This document shows, one piece after another, positions 34,329-44,780 of a stretch of 64,000 nt of DNA. The DNA is from Lysobacter silvisoli (GTDB lineage: Bacteria; Pseudomonadota; Gammaproteobacteria; Xanthomonadales; Xanthomonadaceae): positions 1,488,001 through 1,552,000 of the forward strand of contig NZ_QTSU01000001.1 of assembly GCF_003382365.1 (NCBI RefSeq), in the 5' to 3' direction. The notes below the pieces were generated by a model. It made no database searches, was not told the origin of the DNA, and worked only from the letters and a program-made list of their open reading frames with translations. Every line of letters starts with the position of its first letter. The stretch's first letter is position 1. The translations under genes were made by a program, and so were the position numbers.

Positions 34329-35867
34329 TTACAGCCCCATCGGAAGCTTGGAGGTGGCGATCTGCGTCGCCAGGTTGGCGATCGCCGGTTCCATCAGGTC
34401 GGTCAGCGGCTTGGGCCAGATGCCCAGGATCAGCACGCCGGCGGCGAACACGCCCAGCACCAGCGCCTCGCGCGGGTTGATGTCCTCGAGCTCGGCGACG
34501 TGGGCGTTGCCGACCTCGCCCCAGATCGTGCGCTTGACCAGCCACAGGGTGTAGGCCGCGCCGATGATCAGGGTGGTGGCCGCGGCGAAGGCGATCATCG
34601 GGTGCTTCTGGAAGCTGGCCACGATGACCATGAACTCGCCGACGAAGCCCGAGGTGCCCGGCAGGCCGGAATTGGCCATGGCGAACAGCACCACGAAGGC
34701 GGCGAACCACGGCATCACGTTGGCCACGCCGCCGTAGTCCTTGATCATGCGGCTGTGCATGCGGTCGTAAAGCACGCCCACGCAGGTGAACATGGCGCCC
34801 GACACGAAGCCGTGGCTGATCATCTGCACCATCGCGCCCTGCAGGCCCAGGCGGGCGGCGTCGACGTTGCCGTAGTCGCGCACCAGGGCGAAGGAGATGA
34901 AGGTGCCCAGGGTGACGAAGCCCATGTGCGAGACCGACGAATACGCGATCAGCTTCTTCATGTCGTCCTGGACCAGGGCGACCAGGCCGACGTAGACCAC
35001 CGCGATCAGGCTCAGCGCGATCACCAGCCAAGCCCAGTCCTGCCCGGCGTCGGGCACGATCGGCAGGGTGAAGCGCAGGAAGCCGTAGCCGCCGATCTTC
35101 AGCATGATCGCCGCCAGGATCACCGAGCCGGCGGTGGGCGCCTCGACGTGCGCGTCCGGCAACCAGGTGTGCACCGGGAACATCGGCACCTTGACCGCGA
35201 AGGCGATCAGGAAGGCGAAGAACAGCCACATCTGCTCGGTCGCGCTCAGCGACAGCGGGTACCAGTCGGCCAGCTGCCAGCTGCCGCTCTTCAGGTACAG
35301 GTAGATCAACCCGACCAGCATGAACACCGAGCCGAGGAAGGTGTACAGGAAGAACTTCACCGACGCGTACACGCGGCGCGGGCCGCCCCACACGCCGATG
35401 ATGATGAACATCGGGATCAGCATGCCCTCGAAGAACACGTAGAACAGCAGCGCGTCCAGGGCCGAGAACACGCCCACCATCAGGCCTTCCAGGATCAGGA
35501 AGGCGGCGTAGTACTGGCTCACCCGCTTGTCCACCGAGCCCCAGGCGCTGATCAGCACCAGCACGGTGGTCAGGGTGGTCAGGCCGATCAGGGCGACCGA
35601 GATGCCGTCCGCGCCCAGCTGGTAGCGGATGTCGAAGGCCGGGATCCATTCGCGGCTTTCGACGAACTGCATGCCGGCGTTGGCGTGGTCGAAGCCGGTG
35701 AACAGCAGCACGCTCAGCGCCAGCGTGACCAGGCCGACGGCCAGCGCGAACCAGCGCGCGGAGCCGGCACGCTGGTTGCCGAACGCCAGGGTGGCAAGGC
35801 CGCCGATGATGGGCAGCCAGATCAGGACGGTGAGCAGGTGGGTGCTCAGCAAGGGCCAGTGGTTCAC
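34329..35867 (-). CDS. nuoM: NADH-quinone oxidoreductase subunit M
   Basis: 512-residue antiporter-like proton-pumping subunit, about 14 transmembrane helices. The start is GTG 35867 (reads MNHWPLLSTHLLTVLIWLPI). Seen: KVPMFPVHTWLPDAHVEAPT with the conserved Lys, KLIAYSSVSHMGFVTLGTFI and GTSGFVGEFMVI, as in NuoM/ND4. It lies 19 bp after the nuoL stop. Confidence 0.97.
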   Translation of the reverse strand: MNHWPLLSTHLLTVLIWLPIIGGLATLAFGNQRAGSARWFALAVGLVTLALSVLLFTGFDHANAGMQFVESREWIPAFDIRYQLGADGISVALIGLTTLTTVLVLISAWGSVDKRVSQYYAAFLILEGLMVGVFSALDALLFYVFFEGMLIPMFIIIGVWGGPRRVYASVKFFLYTFLGSVFMLVGLIYLYLKSGSWQLADWYPLSLSATEQMWLFFAFLIAFAVKVPMFPVHTWLPDAHVEAPTAGSVILAAIMLKIGGYGFLRFTLPIVPDAGQDWAWLVIALSLIAVVYVGLVALVQDDMKKLIAYSSVSHMGFVTLGTFISFALVRDYGNVDAARLGLQGAMVQMISHGFVSGAMFTCVGVLYDRMHSRMIKDYGGVANVMPWFAAFVVLFAMANSGLPGTSGFVGEFMVIVASFQKHPMIAFAAATTLIIGAAYTLWLVKRTIWGEVGNAHVAELEDINPREALVLGVFAAGVLILGIWPKPLTDLMEPAIANLATQIATSKLPMGL

Positions 35868-35886
35868 GTAATCGGTCCTTGTTCCG

Positions 35887-38037
35887 TTAGCGCCAGTAGC
35901 GGATGAGCACGGCCAGCAGTGCGATCAGGCCGAGAATCATCGCGAAGGCATAGTGATAGAGATAACCGGATTGCACGCGGCGCACGATCCCGGCGACGAA
36001 GTCGACCAGGCGCGCGCTGCCCTCGACCACGCCGCCGTCGATCAGGCGGCTGTCGACTTCGCGCGAGGCCTTGCCCAGGCGCACGCCGCCGCCGGCGAAG
36101 CCTTCGATCCAGAGCTTGTCGAAGTAGAACTTCTCTTCCAGCACGCGCACCGGCAGGGCGAACAACTTGCGCGCCTTGACCGCCAGTTCCGGCTTCCACC
36201 AGTACATGACGGTGGCCAGGGCGAAGCCGGTGAAGGCCAGCAGGAACGCCGGCGCGGTCAGGCCGTGCAGGGCGAACTTGATCGGGCCGTGCCAGGCCTC
36301 GGCACCGACCAGGGCGACGGTATCGCGGGTCGCTTCCAGGTCGATCGCGCCCAGGAAGAACGGCAGCTGCTTGACGTGACCGGCCCAGTCGGTGCCGAAC
36401 AGCATCGGGCCGGCGGTGAAGAAACCGATCAGCACCGACGGGATCGCCAGCAGGATCAGCGGCAGGGTCACCACCCACGGCGACTCGTGCGGCTCGTGCG
36501 CGCCGTGATGGCCATGATCGTCGTGCGCGTGGCCGTCATGCGCATGCGCATCGTGGTGGGCGTCGTGGCCATGACCGTGCTCGGCGTGGGCGTCGCGGAA
36601 GCGCTCCTTGCCATGGAAGGTCATGTACAGCAGGCGGAAGCTGTAGAACGCGGTCACGAAGGCGCCCAGCAGCACCGCGTAATAGGCGTACTGCGAGACC
36701 CAGGTCGCGTGCGCGCCGTTGGCGGCGTGGTGCGCGGCCTCGATGATGGTGTCCTTGGAATAGAAACCCGAGAAGAACGGCGTGCCGACCAGGGCCAGCG
36801 TGCCCAGCAGGCTGGTCCAGTAGGTGATCGGCATGTACTTGCGCAGGCCGCCCATCTTGCGCATGTCCTGCTCGTGGTGCATGCCGATGATGACCGAGCC
36901 GGCGGCCAGGAACAGCAGCGCCTTGAAGAAGGCGTGGGTCATCAGGTGGTAGACGGCCGAGGAATAGGCCGACACGCCCAGCGCCACGGTCATGTAGCCC
37001 AGCTGCGACAGGGTCGAATACGCGACCACGCGCTTGATGTCGTTCTGCACGATGCCCATCAGGCCGGTCCAGAACGCAGTGGTGGCGCCGATGAACAGCA
37101 CGAAGTTCAGCGCGGTGTGCGACAGCTCGAACAGCGGCGACATGCGCGCCACCATGAAGATGCCCGCGGTGACCATGGTCGCGGCGTGGATCAGCGCCGA
37201 GATCGGGGTCGGGCCTTCCATCGAGTCCGGCAGCCACACGTGCAGCGGCACCTGCGCCGACTTGCCCATGGCGCCGATGAACAGGCAGATGCAGATCGCG
37301 GTCGCGGCCGACCACACCACCGGCTCGGCGGTGACCGTCCAGGTGTGGCCGAACAGGCTCAGCGAACCGCCCCAGATGCCGATGGTGCGGCTGGCGATGT
37401 CGGTGGCCTTGGCGAAGACCACGCCGTAGTCCAACGAACCGGTGGCCCAGAGCACCCCGGCGATGCCGAGCAGGAAGCCGAAGTCGCCGACACGGTTGAC
37501 CAGGAAGGCCTTGAGGTTGGCGAACACCGCGGTCGGGCGCTTGAACCAGAAGCCGATCAGCAGGTACGACACCAGGCCCACCGCTTCCCAGCCGAAGAAC
37601 AGCTGCAGGAAGTTGTTGCTCATGACCAGCATGAGCATGGAGAAGGTGAACAGCGAGATGTAGCTGAAGAAGCGCTGGTAGCCGTCGTCCTCGGCCATGT
37701 AGCCGATGGTGTAGACGTGGACCAGCAGCGAGACGAAGGTGACCACCACCATCATCATCGCGGTCAGCTTGTCGACCATGAAGCCGACGTTGGCCTGGAT
37801 GCCGCCGACCTGGAACCAGGTGTAGAGGTTCTCGTTGAACGGCAGCGCGGCCTGCGCCACCAGCTGCCACAGCACGTAGCACGACAGCGCGCAGCTGGCG
37901 GCCACGCCCAGGATGGTGGCGCTGTGCGCCCCTGCCCGGCCGACCTTGCGGCCGAACAGGCCGGCGATGATCGCGCCCAGCAAGGGGGCGAGCACGATGG
38001 CCAGCAGGACGGACTTGGAGAGTACGACGGGTTGCAT
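35887..38037 (-). CDS. nuoL: NADH-quinone oxidoreductase subunit L
   Basis: 716-residue antiporter-like subunit, longer than E. coli NuoL (613). Seen: KSAQVPLHVWLPDSMEGPTP, IKRVVAYSTLSQLGYMTVAL and SFFKALLFLAAGSVI-type segment, as in NuoL/ND5. The extra length includes a His/Asp-rich loop at about 485-520 (HAEHGHGHDAHHDAHAHDGH and on), before the last helices and the long lateral helix region. The start ATG is 38037, 5 bp after the nuoK stop. Confidence 0.97.
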   Translation of the reverse strand: MQPVVLSKSVLLAIVLAPLLGAIIAGLFGRKVGRAGAHSATILGVAASCALSCYVLWQLVAQAALPFNENLYTWFQVGGIQANVGFMVDKLTAMMMVVVTFVSLLVHVYTIGYMAEDDGYQRFFSYISLFTFSMLMLVMSNNFLQLFFGWEAVGLVSYLLIGFWFKRPTAVFANLKAFLVNRVGDFGFLLGIAGVLWATGSLDYGVVFAKATDIASRTIGIWGGSLSLFGHTWTVTAEPVVWSAATAICICLFIGAMGKSAQVPLHVWLPDSMEGPTPISALIHAATMVTAGIFMVARMSPLFELSHTALNFVLFIGATTAFWTGLMGIVQNDIKRVVAYSTLSQLGYMTVALGVSAYSSAVYHLMTHAFFKALLFLAAGSVIIGMHHEQDMRKMGGLRKYMPITYWTSLLGTLALVGTPFFSGFYSKDTIIEAAHHAANGAHATWVSQYAYYAVLLGAFVTAFYSFRLLYMTFHGKERFRDAHAEHGHGHDAHHDAHAHDGHAHDDHGHHGAHEPHESPWVVTLPLILLAIPSVLIGFFTAGPMLFGTDWAGHVKQLPFFLGAIDLEATRDTVALVGAEAWHGPIKFALHGLTAPAFLLAFTGFALATVMYWWKPELAVKARKLFALPVRVLEEKFYFDKLWIEGFAGGGVRLGKASREVDSRLIDGGVVEGSARLVDFVAGIVRRVQSGYLYHYAFAMILGLIALLAVLIRYWR

Positions 38038-38042
38038 GCCGG

Positions 38043-38369
38043 TCAGCCCTTCATCGTGTCGATTTCAGCGACGTTGATCGTGCGCCGGTTGCGGAACAGC
38101 GTGACCAGGATGGCCAGGCCGATGGCGGCCTCGGCCGCGGCCACGGTCAGGATGAAGAACACGAACACCTGACCGGCCGGGTCGGCCAGCTGGCGCGAGA
38201 ACGCGACGAAGTTGATGTTGACGGCGAGCAGCATCAGCTCGATCGACATCAGCAGCACGATCACGTTCTTGCGGTTGAGGAAGATGCCGGCCACGCTGAT
38301 GCAGAACAGCGCCGCGCCCAGCGCGAGGTAGTGGCCCAGGGCCAGTCCGGTTCCGAGGAATTCGCTCAC
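38043..38369 (-). CDS. nuoK: NADH-quinone oxidoreductase subunit K
   Basis: 108-residue membrane subunit with three helices. The start is GTG 38369, overlapping the nuoJ stop by 4 nt (GTGA). Seen: [20 protein letters not shown] with the conserved membrane glutamate, and [20 protein letters not shown] with the second one; both are required for proton translocation in the family. The reading frame continues open through the upstream nuo genes by chance, so only this part is coding. Confidence 0.95.
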   Translation of the reverse strand: MSEFLGTGLALGHYLALGAALFCISVAGIFLNRKNVIVLLMSIELMLLAVNINFVAFSRQLADPAGQVFVFFILTVAAAEAAIGLAILVTLFRNRRTINVAEIDTMKG

Positions 38370-39013
38370 GGCTTGGCCTCCTGTGCGGGCGCGTCGGCGG
38401 AAGGTTCCGGCTCCGCCGGCAGCGGCTTGACCGCGTCCATCTTGACCACGCGCAGGCGGTCGCCGGCGCGGACCCGCGCCTGTTCGGACGGGTTCTGGTG
38501 CTTGGCGCCCGGACGGCGGCGCAGGGTCAACATCACCGCCGCGATCACCGCCACGGTCAGGATCACCGCGGCGACCTCGAACGGCAGCAGGAAGTCGGTG
38601 AACAGCGCGGTGGCCAGCCATTTGGTGTTGGAACCGCCCGAGGCGTCGGCGGTCAGCGGCGCGGCCACGGAGGCCTTGACCCCGATCAGGGTCAGCATCT
38701 CCAGCAGCATGACCACGGCCACCAGCAGGCCCACCGGCAGGTACCTGACGTAGCCCTCGCGCAACGGGGTGACGTCGATGTCCAGCATCATCACCACGAA
38801 CAGGAACAGCACCATCACCGCGCCGACGTAGACCAGGATCAGGGCCACACCGAGGAACTCGGCGCCGGCGATGATCCACACGCAGGCGACCGAGAAGAAG
38901 GTCAGCACCAGGCTGAGCGCGGCGTGCACCGGGTTCTTGACGCTGATCACCGCCACGGCCGAAGCCACGGCCGCGAGGGCGAAGACGAAGAAGGCGATCT
39001 GGGCGAGATCCAT
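38366..39013 (-). CDS. nuoJ: NADH-quinone oxidoreductase subunit J
   Basis: 215-residue membrane subunit, five helices in the N-terminal part, starting at ATG 39013 ([19 protein letters not shown]); a GTG at 39022 is a weaker alternative. Seen: [40 protein letters not shown] (conserved NuoJ core). The C-terminal 60 residues are charged and proline/alanine-rich. Overlaps nuoK by 4 nt. Confidence 0.95.
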   Translation of the reverse strand: MDLAQIAFFVFALAAVASAVAVISVKNPVHAALSLVLTFFSVACVWIIAGAEFLGVALILVYVGAVMVLFLFVVMMLDIDVTPLREGYVRYLPVGLLVAVVMLLEMLTLIGVKASVAAPLTADASGGSNTKWLATALFTDFLLPFEVAAVILTVAVIAAVMLTLRRRPGAKHQNPSEQARVRAGDRLRVVKMDAVKPLPAEPEPSADAPAQEAKP

Positions 39014-39022
39014 GGCGGGCAC

Positions 39023-39511
39023 TCAGCGGAAGGCGGCGTCGGCGGCGCGGCGCTCGGCGATCTCGGCCTCGAGCCGGTCGCCGATCGCCAGCAGCTGCGG
39101 CTTGGTGACGATGTTCTGTCCGCGCTGGTCGAAGTGGTATTCGTGGATGTGGGTCTCGACGATCGAGTCCACCGGGCACGACTCCTCGCAGAACCCGCAG
39201 AAAATGCACTTGAACAGGTCGATGTCGTAACGCGTGGTGCGGCGGGTGCCGTCCTCGCGTTTGGTCGAGTCGATGGTGATCGCCAGCGCCGGGCACACGG
39301 CCTCGCACAGCTTGCAGGCGATGCAGCGCTCTTCCCCGTTGGGGTAGCGACGCAGCGCGTGCACGCCGCGGAAGCGCGGCGACTGCGGCGTCTTCTCCAT
39401 CGGGTACATCAGCGTGTACTTGGGCTTGAACAGGTACTTGAGCGTCAGGCCCAGGCCCTGCGCCAGCTCGATGAGCAGCAGGCTCTTGAAGTAGGAAACG
39501 ATGCGATTCAT
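39023..39511 (-). CDS. nuoI: NADH-quinone oxidoreductase subunit I
   Basis: 162-residue peripheral subunit carrying iron-sulfur clusters N6a and N6b. Seen: two 8-cysteine-type ferredoxin motifs, [16 protein letters not shown] and [16 protein letters not shown], after an amphipathic N-terminal helix ([20 protein letters not shown]). The start ATG 39511 lies 15 bp after the nuoH stop. Confidence 0.98.
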   Translation of the reverse strand: MNRIVSYFKSLLLIELAQGLGLTLKYLFKPKYTLMYPMEKTPQSPRFRGVHALRRYPNGEERCIACKLCEAVCPALAITIDSTKREDGTRRTTRYDIDLFKCIFCGFCEESCPVDSIVETHIHEYHFDQRGQNIVTKPQLLAIGDRLEAEIAERRAADAAFR

Positions 39512-39526
39512 GTCGTAAGCCTGTCC

Positions 39527-40603
39527 TTACACGCCCGGCTGGAACACGTTGTAGTAGGCCATCACGGCCACCACGCAGATCCAGGCGATGGTGAGCGGGA
39601 TGAACACCTTCCAGCCCAGGCGCATGATCTGGTCGTAGCGGTAGCGCGGGAACGAGGCGCGGAACCAGATGAAGCAGCTGGCGAAGAAGAACACCTTGGC
39701 CAGTAGCCACCACCAGCCGTCCACCGACAGGAACGGAATGCCCAGGCCCTGGAACGGGCTCAGCCAGCCGCCGACGAAGAAGATCGAGGTCAGGAAGCTG
39801 ATCAGGATCATGTTCGCGTATTCGGCCAGGAAGAACAGCGCGAACGCCGAGCCCGAGTACTCGACCATGTGGCCGGCGACGATTTCCGACTCGCCTTCGA
39901 CCACGTCGAACGGCGCGCGGTTGGTTTCGGCCACGCCGGAGATGAAATACACCACGAACAGCGGCAGCATCGGCACCATGAACCATTCCAGCGCGCCGGC
40001 GTTGCCGGACTGCGCCATCACGATGTCGGTGAGGTTGAGGCTGCCCGCGCCGACCATCACGCCGACCATGGCGAAGCCCATCGCGATCTCGTAGGAGACC
40101 ACCTGGGCCGCGGCGCGCATGGCGCCGAGGAAGGCGTACTTGGAGTTCGACGCCCAGCCGGCCAGGATGATGCCGTACACGCCCAGCGAGGTCATCGCCA
40201 GCAGGTACAGCAGGCCGGCGTTGGCGTTGGACAGCACCACCTGCGCGTCGAACGGCACCACCGCCCAGGCCGCGAAGGCCGGCGCCAGCGCCAGCAGCGG
40301 CGCCAGCTTGTACAGGAAGGACTCGGCCCGGGTGGGCTGGATCACTTCCTTGAACAGCAGCTTGAACACGTCGGCGAAGGCCTGAAGGATGCCCATGCCC
40401 ACGTACATCGGACCGCGGCGCACATGCATCCAGCCGATGAGCTTGCGTTCCCAGACCACGTAGAACGCGACCGAGACGATCACCGGCATGGCGATCAGCA
40501 GGATCTTGAGCACGATCCAGGCCACCGCGCCGGCATTGCCGAACGACAGGAACCAGTCGCGCACCGGGTCGACCACCTGGGTGGTGAACATTCCGTCCGT
40601 CAT
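39527..40603 (-). CDS. nuoH: NADH-quinone oxidoreductase subunit H
   Basis: 358-residue membrane subunit at the junction of the hydrophilic and membrane arms, forming part of the quinone pocket. Seen: [40 protein letters not shown] and [20 protein letters not shown], the most conserved NuoH/ND1 stretches. It starts 3 bp after the nuoG stop. Confidence 0.98.
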   Translation of the reverse strand: MTDGMFTTQVVDPVRDWFLSFGNAGAVAWIVLKILLIAMPVIVSVAFYVVWERKLIGWMHVRRGPMYVGMGILQAFADVFKLLFKEVIQPTRAESFLYKLAPLLALAPAFAAWAVVPFDAQVVLSNANAGLLYLLAMTSLGVYGIILAGWASNSKYAFLGAMRAAAQVVSYEIAMGFAMVGVMVGAGSLNLTDIVMAQSGNAGALEWFMVPMLPLFVVYFISGVAETNRAPFDVVEGESEIVAGHMVEYSGSAFALFFLAEYANMILISFLTSIFFVGGWLSPFQGLGIPFLSVDGWWWLLAKVFFFASCFIWFRASFPRYRYDQIMRLGWKVFIPLTIAWICVVAVMAYYNVFQPGV

Positions 40604-40606
40604 GGC

Positions 40607-42838
40607 TTAAGCCCTCCCCGCCTGCACGCGGCCCGCGCCCAGCGGCGCGGTGGCGCCGTGGCCGGTTTCGATCCAGACCGTGCCGGCGGCGACCTTGTCG
40701 CTGACCGCGACCGGCAGCGTGGCGGTGCCGGCGGCGGCGGCGAACTTGCCGACCGCGCCGTCTTCCAGGCCCAGCGACTGCGCATCGGCCGGATTGAGCA
40801 CGGCGCGCGGTTCGCGGTTGAGCGGGTGCGCCTGCAGCGCGGCTGCGCGGCGGACCACGGCATCGCTGCGGTAGATGGCGATGCTGGCGGCGACCTCGAG
40901 ACCGCCCTCGCCCGCCGCGGGCGCGCGGCCGGCGGACGGCTGCACGGTCTGCGGCTGCACGCTGGCGCGCAGGCCGGCCAGATCGGTGAAATCGAAGCCC
41001 GGCGCGCCGAGCTCGCCGCCCAGCGCACGCAGCACGCGCCAGCCGGCGCGGGCCTGGCCCGGCAGCTTGCCGCCGGCGCTGGCGCGCTGGTCGTTGCCGT
41101 CCAGGTTGGTCAGGGTGGCGTCGATTTCCGGCAGCAGGCCGATCGGCAGGATCACGTCGGCGACGGCGCGGGTGGAGCGGCAGGCGTAATGGCTGAAGGC
41201 CACCACCTGCGCCTGGCCCAGCGCCTTGAGCGCGGCGGCGGTGTCGGCGAAATCCAGGCCCGGCTCGATGCCGTAGATCATGTAGGCGCCGCGCGCATCG
41301 CTGAGCATGCCCTGCGCGTCGCGCGCGGTCGGCAGCACGCCGTGACGGCTCAGGCCGACGGCGTTGGCACCCTGCGGAATGCGGCACAGCGCGGCGCCGG
41401 TGGCGGCGGCGAAGTCGGCGGCGGCGGCGCGGATGGCGGCGGCGTGCGGGCCGTTCTCGGCCAGCGCGCCCAGCACGATCACCGCGCGGTTGCCGGCCTG
41501 GGCGGCCTCGCGCAGCGCGCTGTCGCCCAGCGCGGCGGCGAGCTGCGACGGGGCGGCGATGCGCTTGCCGGCGAGCTCGAAGGTGAAGTCGAAATCGACC
41601 GGATTGACCGCGTGCACCTTGGCGCCGCGGGTCCAGGCCTTGCGCACGCGCTGGTGCGCCAGCGGCAGCTCGTGGCGCAGGTTGCTGCCCACGATCACCA
41701 CCACGTCGGCCTGCGACAACTCGGCCACCGGCGCGGCGAACGGCTGCGCGACGGCGGCGTCGGACAGGTCGTGCTGGCCGATGCGATGGTCGAGGTTGCC
41801 GGTGCCCAAAGCCTGGGCCAGGCGCGCGAGCAGCGCGCCCTCTTCGTTCGACGTCGTCGGATGGGCGAGCACGCCCAGGGCGTCGGCGCCGTTGTCGCGC
41901 AGGATCTTGGCGGCGCGCGCCAGCGCGTCCTCCCAAGTGGTCTCGCGCCATTCGCCGTTGTCCTTGACCATCGGCGCCACGGCGCGATCTTCGGCGTACA
42001 GGCCCTGGTGCGAATAGCGGTCGCGGTCCGACAGCCAGCACTCGTTGACGGCTTCGTTGTCGCGCGGCACCGCGCGCAGCACGTCGCCGCGGCGCACGTG
42101 CAGGAACAGGTTGCTGCCCAGCGCGTCGTGGTAACCCAGCGACTCGCGCGCGGTCAGTTCCCAGGGACGGGCCTGGAACTGGAACACCTTGTTGGTCAGC
42201 GCGCCCACCGGGCACACGTCGATGACGTTGCCCGACAGCTCGGTGGTCAGCGGCTTGCCGTCGAAGGTGCCGATCTGCAGGTTCTCGCCGCGGTACATGC
42301 CGCCCAGCTCGTAGGTGCCGGCGACTTCCGCGGTGAAGCGCACGCAGCGCGTGCACTGGATGCAGCGGGTCATCTCGGTGGCGACCAGCGGGCCCATGTC
42401 CTCGTCCGGCACCACGCGCTTGCGCTCGGCGAAACGGCTGACCGAGCGGCCGTAGCCCATCGACAGGTCCTGCAGCTCGCACTCGCCGCCCTGATCGCAG
42501 ATCGGGCAGTCCAGCGGGTGGTTGACCAGCAGGAACTCCATCACGTTGCGCTGCGACTTCAGGGCCTTGTCGCTGCGGGTGACGATCTTCATGCCGTCCA
42601 TCACCGGCGTGGCGCAGGCCGGCGCGGGCTTGGGCATCTTCTCCACTTCGACCAGGCACATGCGGCAATTGGCCGCGATGCTGAGCTTGTCGTGGTAGCA
42701 GAAGCGCGGAATCGGAATGCCGGCCTTGTCGGCGGCCTGGATGATCATCGAGCCCTTGGGCGCGGCCATCTCGACGCCGTCGATGAAGACGGTGACGTGG
42801 TCGGGCGGCAGGTTCGGGTTTACCGGCTGCGCGCTCAT
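40607..42838 (-). CDS. nuoG: NADH-quinone oxidoreductase subunit G
   Basis: 743-residue peripheral subunit with several iron-sulfur clusters. The N-terminal 250 residues carry the ferredoxin and hydrogenase-like motifs [34 protein letters not shown] and [10 protein letters not shown]. The rest is a molybdopterin-oxidoreductase-like fold ([20 protein letters not shown]). The start ATG 42838 overlaps the nuoF stop by 4 nt (ATGA). The GC-rich C-terminus is less conserved. Confidence 0.97.
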   Translation of the reverse strand: MSAQPVNPNLPPDHVTVFIDGVEMAAPKGSMIIQAADKAGIPIPRFCYHDKLSIAANCRMCLVEVEKMPKPAPACATPVMDGMKIVTRSDKALKSQRNVMEFLLVNHPLDCPICDQGGECELQDLSMGYGRSVSRFAERKRVVPDEDMGPLVATEMTRCIQCTRCVRFTAEVAGTYELGGMYRGENLQIGTFDGKPLTTELSGNVIDVCPVGALTNKVFQFQARPWELTARESLGYHDALGSNLFLHVRRGDVLRAVPRDNEAVNECWLSDRDRYSHQGLYAEDRAVAPMVKDNGEWRETTWEDALARAAKILRDNGADALGVLAHPTTSNEEGALLARLAQALGTGNLDHRIGQHDLSDAAVAQPFAAPVAELSQADVVVIVGSNLRHELPLAHQRVRKAWTRGAKVHAVNPVDFDFTFELAGKRIAAPSQLAAALGDSALREAAQAGNRAVIVLGALAENGPHAAAIRAAAADFAAATGAALCRIPQGANAVGLSRHGVLPTARDAQGMLSDARGAYMIYGIEPGLDFADTAAALKALGQAQVVAFSHYACRSTRAVADVILPIGLLPEIDATLTNLDGNDQRASAGGKLPGQARAGWRVLRALGGELGAPGFDFTDLAGLRASVQPQTVQPSAGRAPAAGEGGLEVAASIAIYRSDAVVRRAAALQAHPLNREPRAVLNPADAQSLGLEDGAVGKFAAAAGTATLPVAVSDKVAAGTVWIETGHGATAPLGAGRVQAGRA

Positions 42839-44202
42839 GCGGCCACCTTTTCAACCACCGTGCCGGCGGCTTGATCGTCGACGAGGAAACGCTTGTTCAC
42901 GATCGCGTACTCGAACTCGCTCCAGAAGTGGCGCAGGAAGCCCTGCACCGGCCAAGCGGCGGCTTCGCCGAAGGCGCAGATGGTGTGGCCTTCGATCTGG
43001 CCGGCCGCGGCGCGCAGCATCTGCAGGTCTTCCAGCGTGGCCTGCTTGTCGACGATGCGCGTAAGCATGCGGTACATCCAGCCCGTGCCTTCGCGGCAGG
43101 GCGTGCACTGGCCGCAGCTTTCCTTGAAGTAGAAGCGCGCGATGCGCTGGCAGGCGCGGACCATGCAGGTGGTCTCGTCCATGACGATGACCGCGCCCGA
43201 ACCCAGGCCGGAGCCGGCCTTCTGGATCGCGTCGTAGTCCATGGTCAGGCCCATCATGGTCTCGGCCGGCAGCACCGGCATCGAGGAACCACCCGGGATC
43301 ACCGCCTTGAGCTTGCGGCCGCCGCGCATGCCGCCGGCCATCTGCAGCAGGTCGGCGAACGGGGTTCCCAGGCGGATCTCGAAGTTGCCCGGGTTGGCCA
43401 CGTGGCCGGACACCGAGAAGATCTTCGGGCCGCCGTTGTTGGGCTTGCCCAGGTTGAGGAACCACTCGGCGCCGTTGCGCACGATCGCCGGCACCGAGGC
43501 GTAGGTCTCGGTGTTGTTGATCGTGGTCGGCTTGCCGTACAGGCCGAAGTTGGCCGGGAACGGCGGCTTGTAGCGCGGCTGGCCCTTCTTGCCTTCCAGC
43601 GACTCCATCAGCGCGGTTTCTTCGCCGCAGATGTAGGCGCCGGCGCCGAGCGCGCCGTAGATGTCGATGTCGATGCCGCTGCCGAGCACGTTCTTGCCCA
43701 GCCAGCCGTGCTCGTAGGCTTCCTTCAGCGCCTGCTCGAAGTGCTCGAACGGCTCGTGATGGAACTCGCCGCGCAGGTAGTTGTAGGCCACGGTCGAACC
43801 GGTGGCGTAGCAGGCGATCGCCATGCCCTCGACCACCGAATGCGGGTTGTAGCGCAGGATGTCGCGATCCTTGGCCGTGCCCGGCTCGGACTCGTCCGAG
43901 TTGCACAGGATGTACTTCTGGGTGCCGCTGCCCTTGGGCATGAAGCTCCACTTCAGACCGGTCGGGAAGCCCGCGCCGCCGCGGCCGCGCAGGCCCGAGC
44001 CCTTGACCATCTCGATCACCGCGGCCGGCTCGATCTTCTCGCTGAGGATCTTGCGCAGCGCCGCGTAGCCGCCGGTCTTGAGATAGTTCTCGTACGACCA
44101 GGGCGTGTCGAAATGCAGCGTGGTGTAGACGACCTGGTGCTCCTGCGGAGCCGGGCCGACCGGGCCGTAGCCCTGGGAATAATCGTGGTGACCGTGCGCC
44201 AT
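42835..44202 (-). CDS. nuoF: NADH-quinone oxidoreductase subunit F (NADH/FMN-binding)
   Basis: 455 residues; binds NADH and FMN and carries cluster N3. The start is ATG 44202 ([13 protein letters not shown]). Seen: [19 protein letters not shown] (FMN/NADH loop), [18 protein letters not shown], and [20 protein letters not shown] (N3 cysteines). An extra His-rich N-terminus precedes the conserved part. The start lies 11 bp after the nuoE stop. Confidence 0.98.
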   Translation of the reverse strand: MAHGHHDYSQGYGPVGPAPQEHQVVYTTLHFDTPWSYENYLKTGGYAALRKILSEKIEPAAVIEMVKGSGLRGRGGAGFPTGLKWSFMPKGSGTQKYILCNSDESEPGTAKDRDILRYNPHSVVEGMAIACYATGSTVAYNYLRGEFHHEPFEHFEQALKEAYEHGWLGKNVLGSGIDIDIYGALGAGAYICGEETALMESLEGKKGQPRYKPPFPANFGLYGKPTTINNTETYASVPAIVRNGAEWFLNLGKPNNGGPKIFSVSGHVANPGNFEIRLGTPFADLLQMAGGMRGGRKLKAVIPGGSSMPVLPAETMMGLTMDYDAIQKAGSGLGSGAVIVMDETTCMVRACQRIARFYFKESCGQCTPCREGTGWMYRMLTRIVDKQATLEDLQMLRAAAGQIEGHTICAFGEAAAWPVQGFLRHFWSEFEYAIVNKRFLVDDQAAGTVVEKVAA

Positions 44203-44213
44203 CTCGCCCGACC

Positions 44214-44741
44214 TCACTTCAAACCGTCGAGAATCTCGTCCACCTTGGCGGTGTCGAGCTTCTCCAGGTAATGACCGTTGACGACGACCACCGGCGCGCC
44301 GCAGCACGCGGCCAGGCACTCTTCCTCGCGCTTGAGGAAGATGCGGCCATCGGCGGTGGATTGCCCGAGCTTGCAGCCCAGCTTGTTCTCGGCGTGGCGG
44401 ACCAGGTCCTCGGCGCCGTTGAGCCAGCAGCTGATGTTGGTGCAGAAAGCGACGTTGTGGCGGCCGACCTGCTCGGTTTCGAACATCGAGTAGAAGCTCG
44501 CCACCTCGTAGGCCCACACCGGCGGCAGGCCCAGGTACTTGGCCACGGCCGCGATCAGCTCGTCGGTCAGCCAGCCGCCGTTCTGCTCCTGTGCCGCGTG
44601 CAGGCCCTGCAGCACGGCCGAGCGCTTGCGGTCCGGCGGGAACTTGGTCAGCCAGTGATCGATGTGCGCACGCGTCTTGTCCGACAGCGCGACCATCGGA
44701 TCGACGTGCTGGGTGGCTTCGAAATTGCCTGTCGCCTTCAT
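44214..44741 (-). CDS. nuoE: NADH-quinone oxidoreductase subunit E
   Basis: 175 residues; thioredoxin-like [2Fe-2S] subunit (cluster N1a) of the NADH-dehydrogenase module. Ligands are C100 and C105 (FCTNISC) and C142 and C146 (CLAAC), the family spacing C-x4-C and C-x3-C. The start ATG is 44741, 39 bp after the nuoD stop. Confidence 0.97.
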   Translation of the reverse strand: MKATGNFEATQHVDPMVALSDKTRAHIDHWLTKFPPDRKRSAVLQGLHAAQEQNGGWLTDELIAAVAKYLGLPPVWAYEVASFYSMFETEQVGRHNVAFCTNISCWLNGAEDLVRHAENKLGCKLGQSTADGRIFLKREEECLAACCGAPVVVVNGHYLEKLDTAKVDEILDGLK

Positions 44742-44780
44742 TCGTTCAATTCCTCAGTGATCGCCGCTCGCCTGCGGCGA

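Noticed and set aside
38370-42854. A continuous minus-strand frame that would fuse nuoK to about 1490 upstream codons
   Set aside because: Only the last 108 codons (nuoK) are coding. The rest is an alternative frame of nuoG-nuoJ, which have complete conserved proteins in their own frames.
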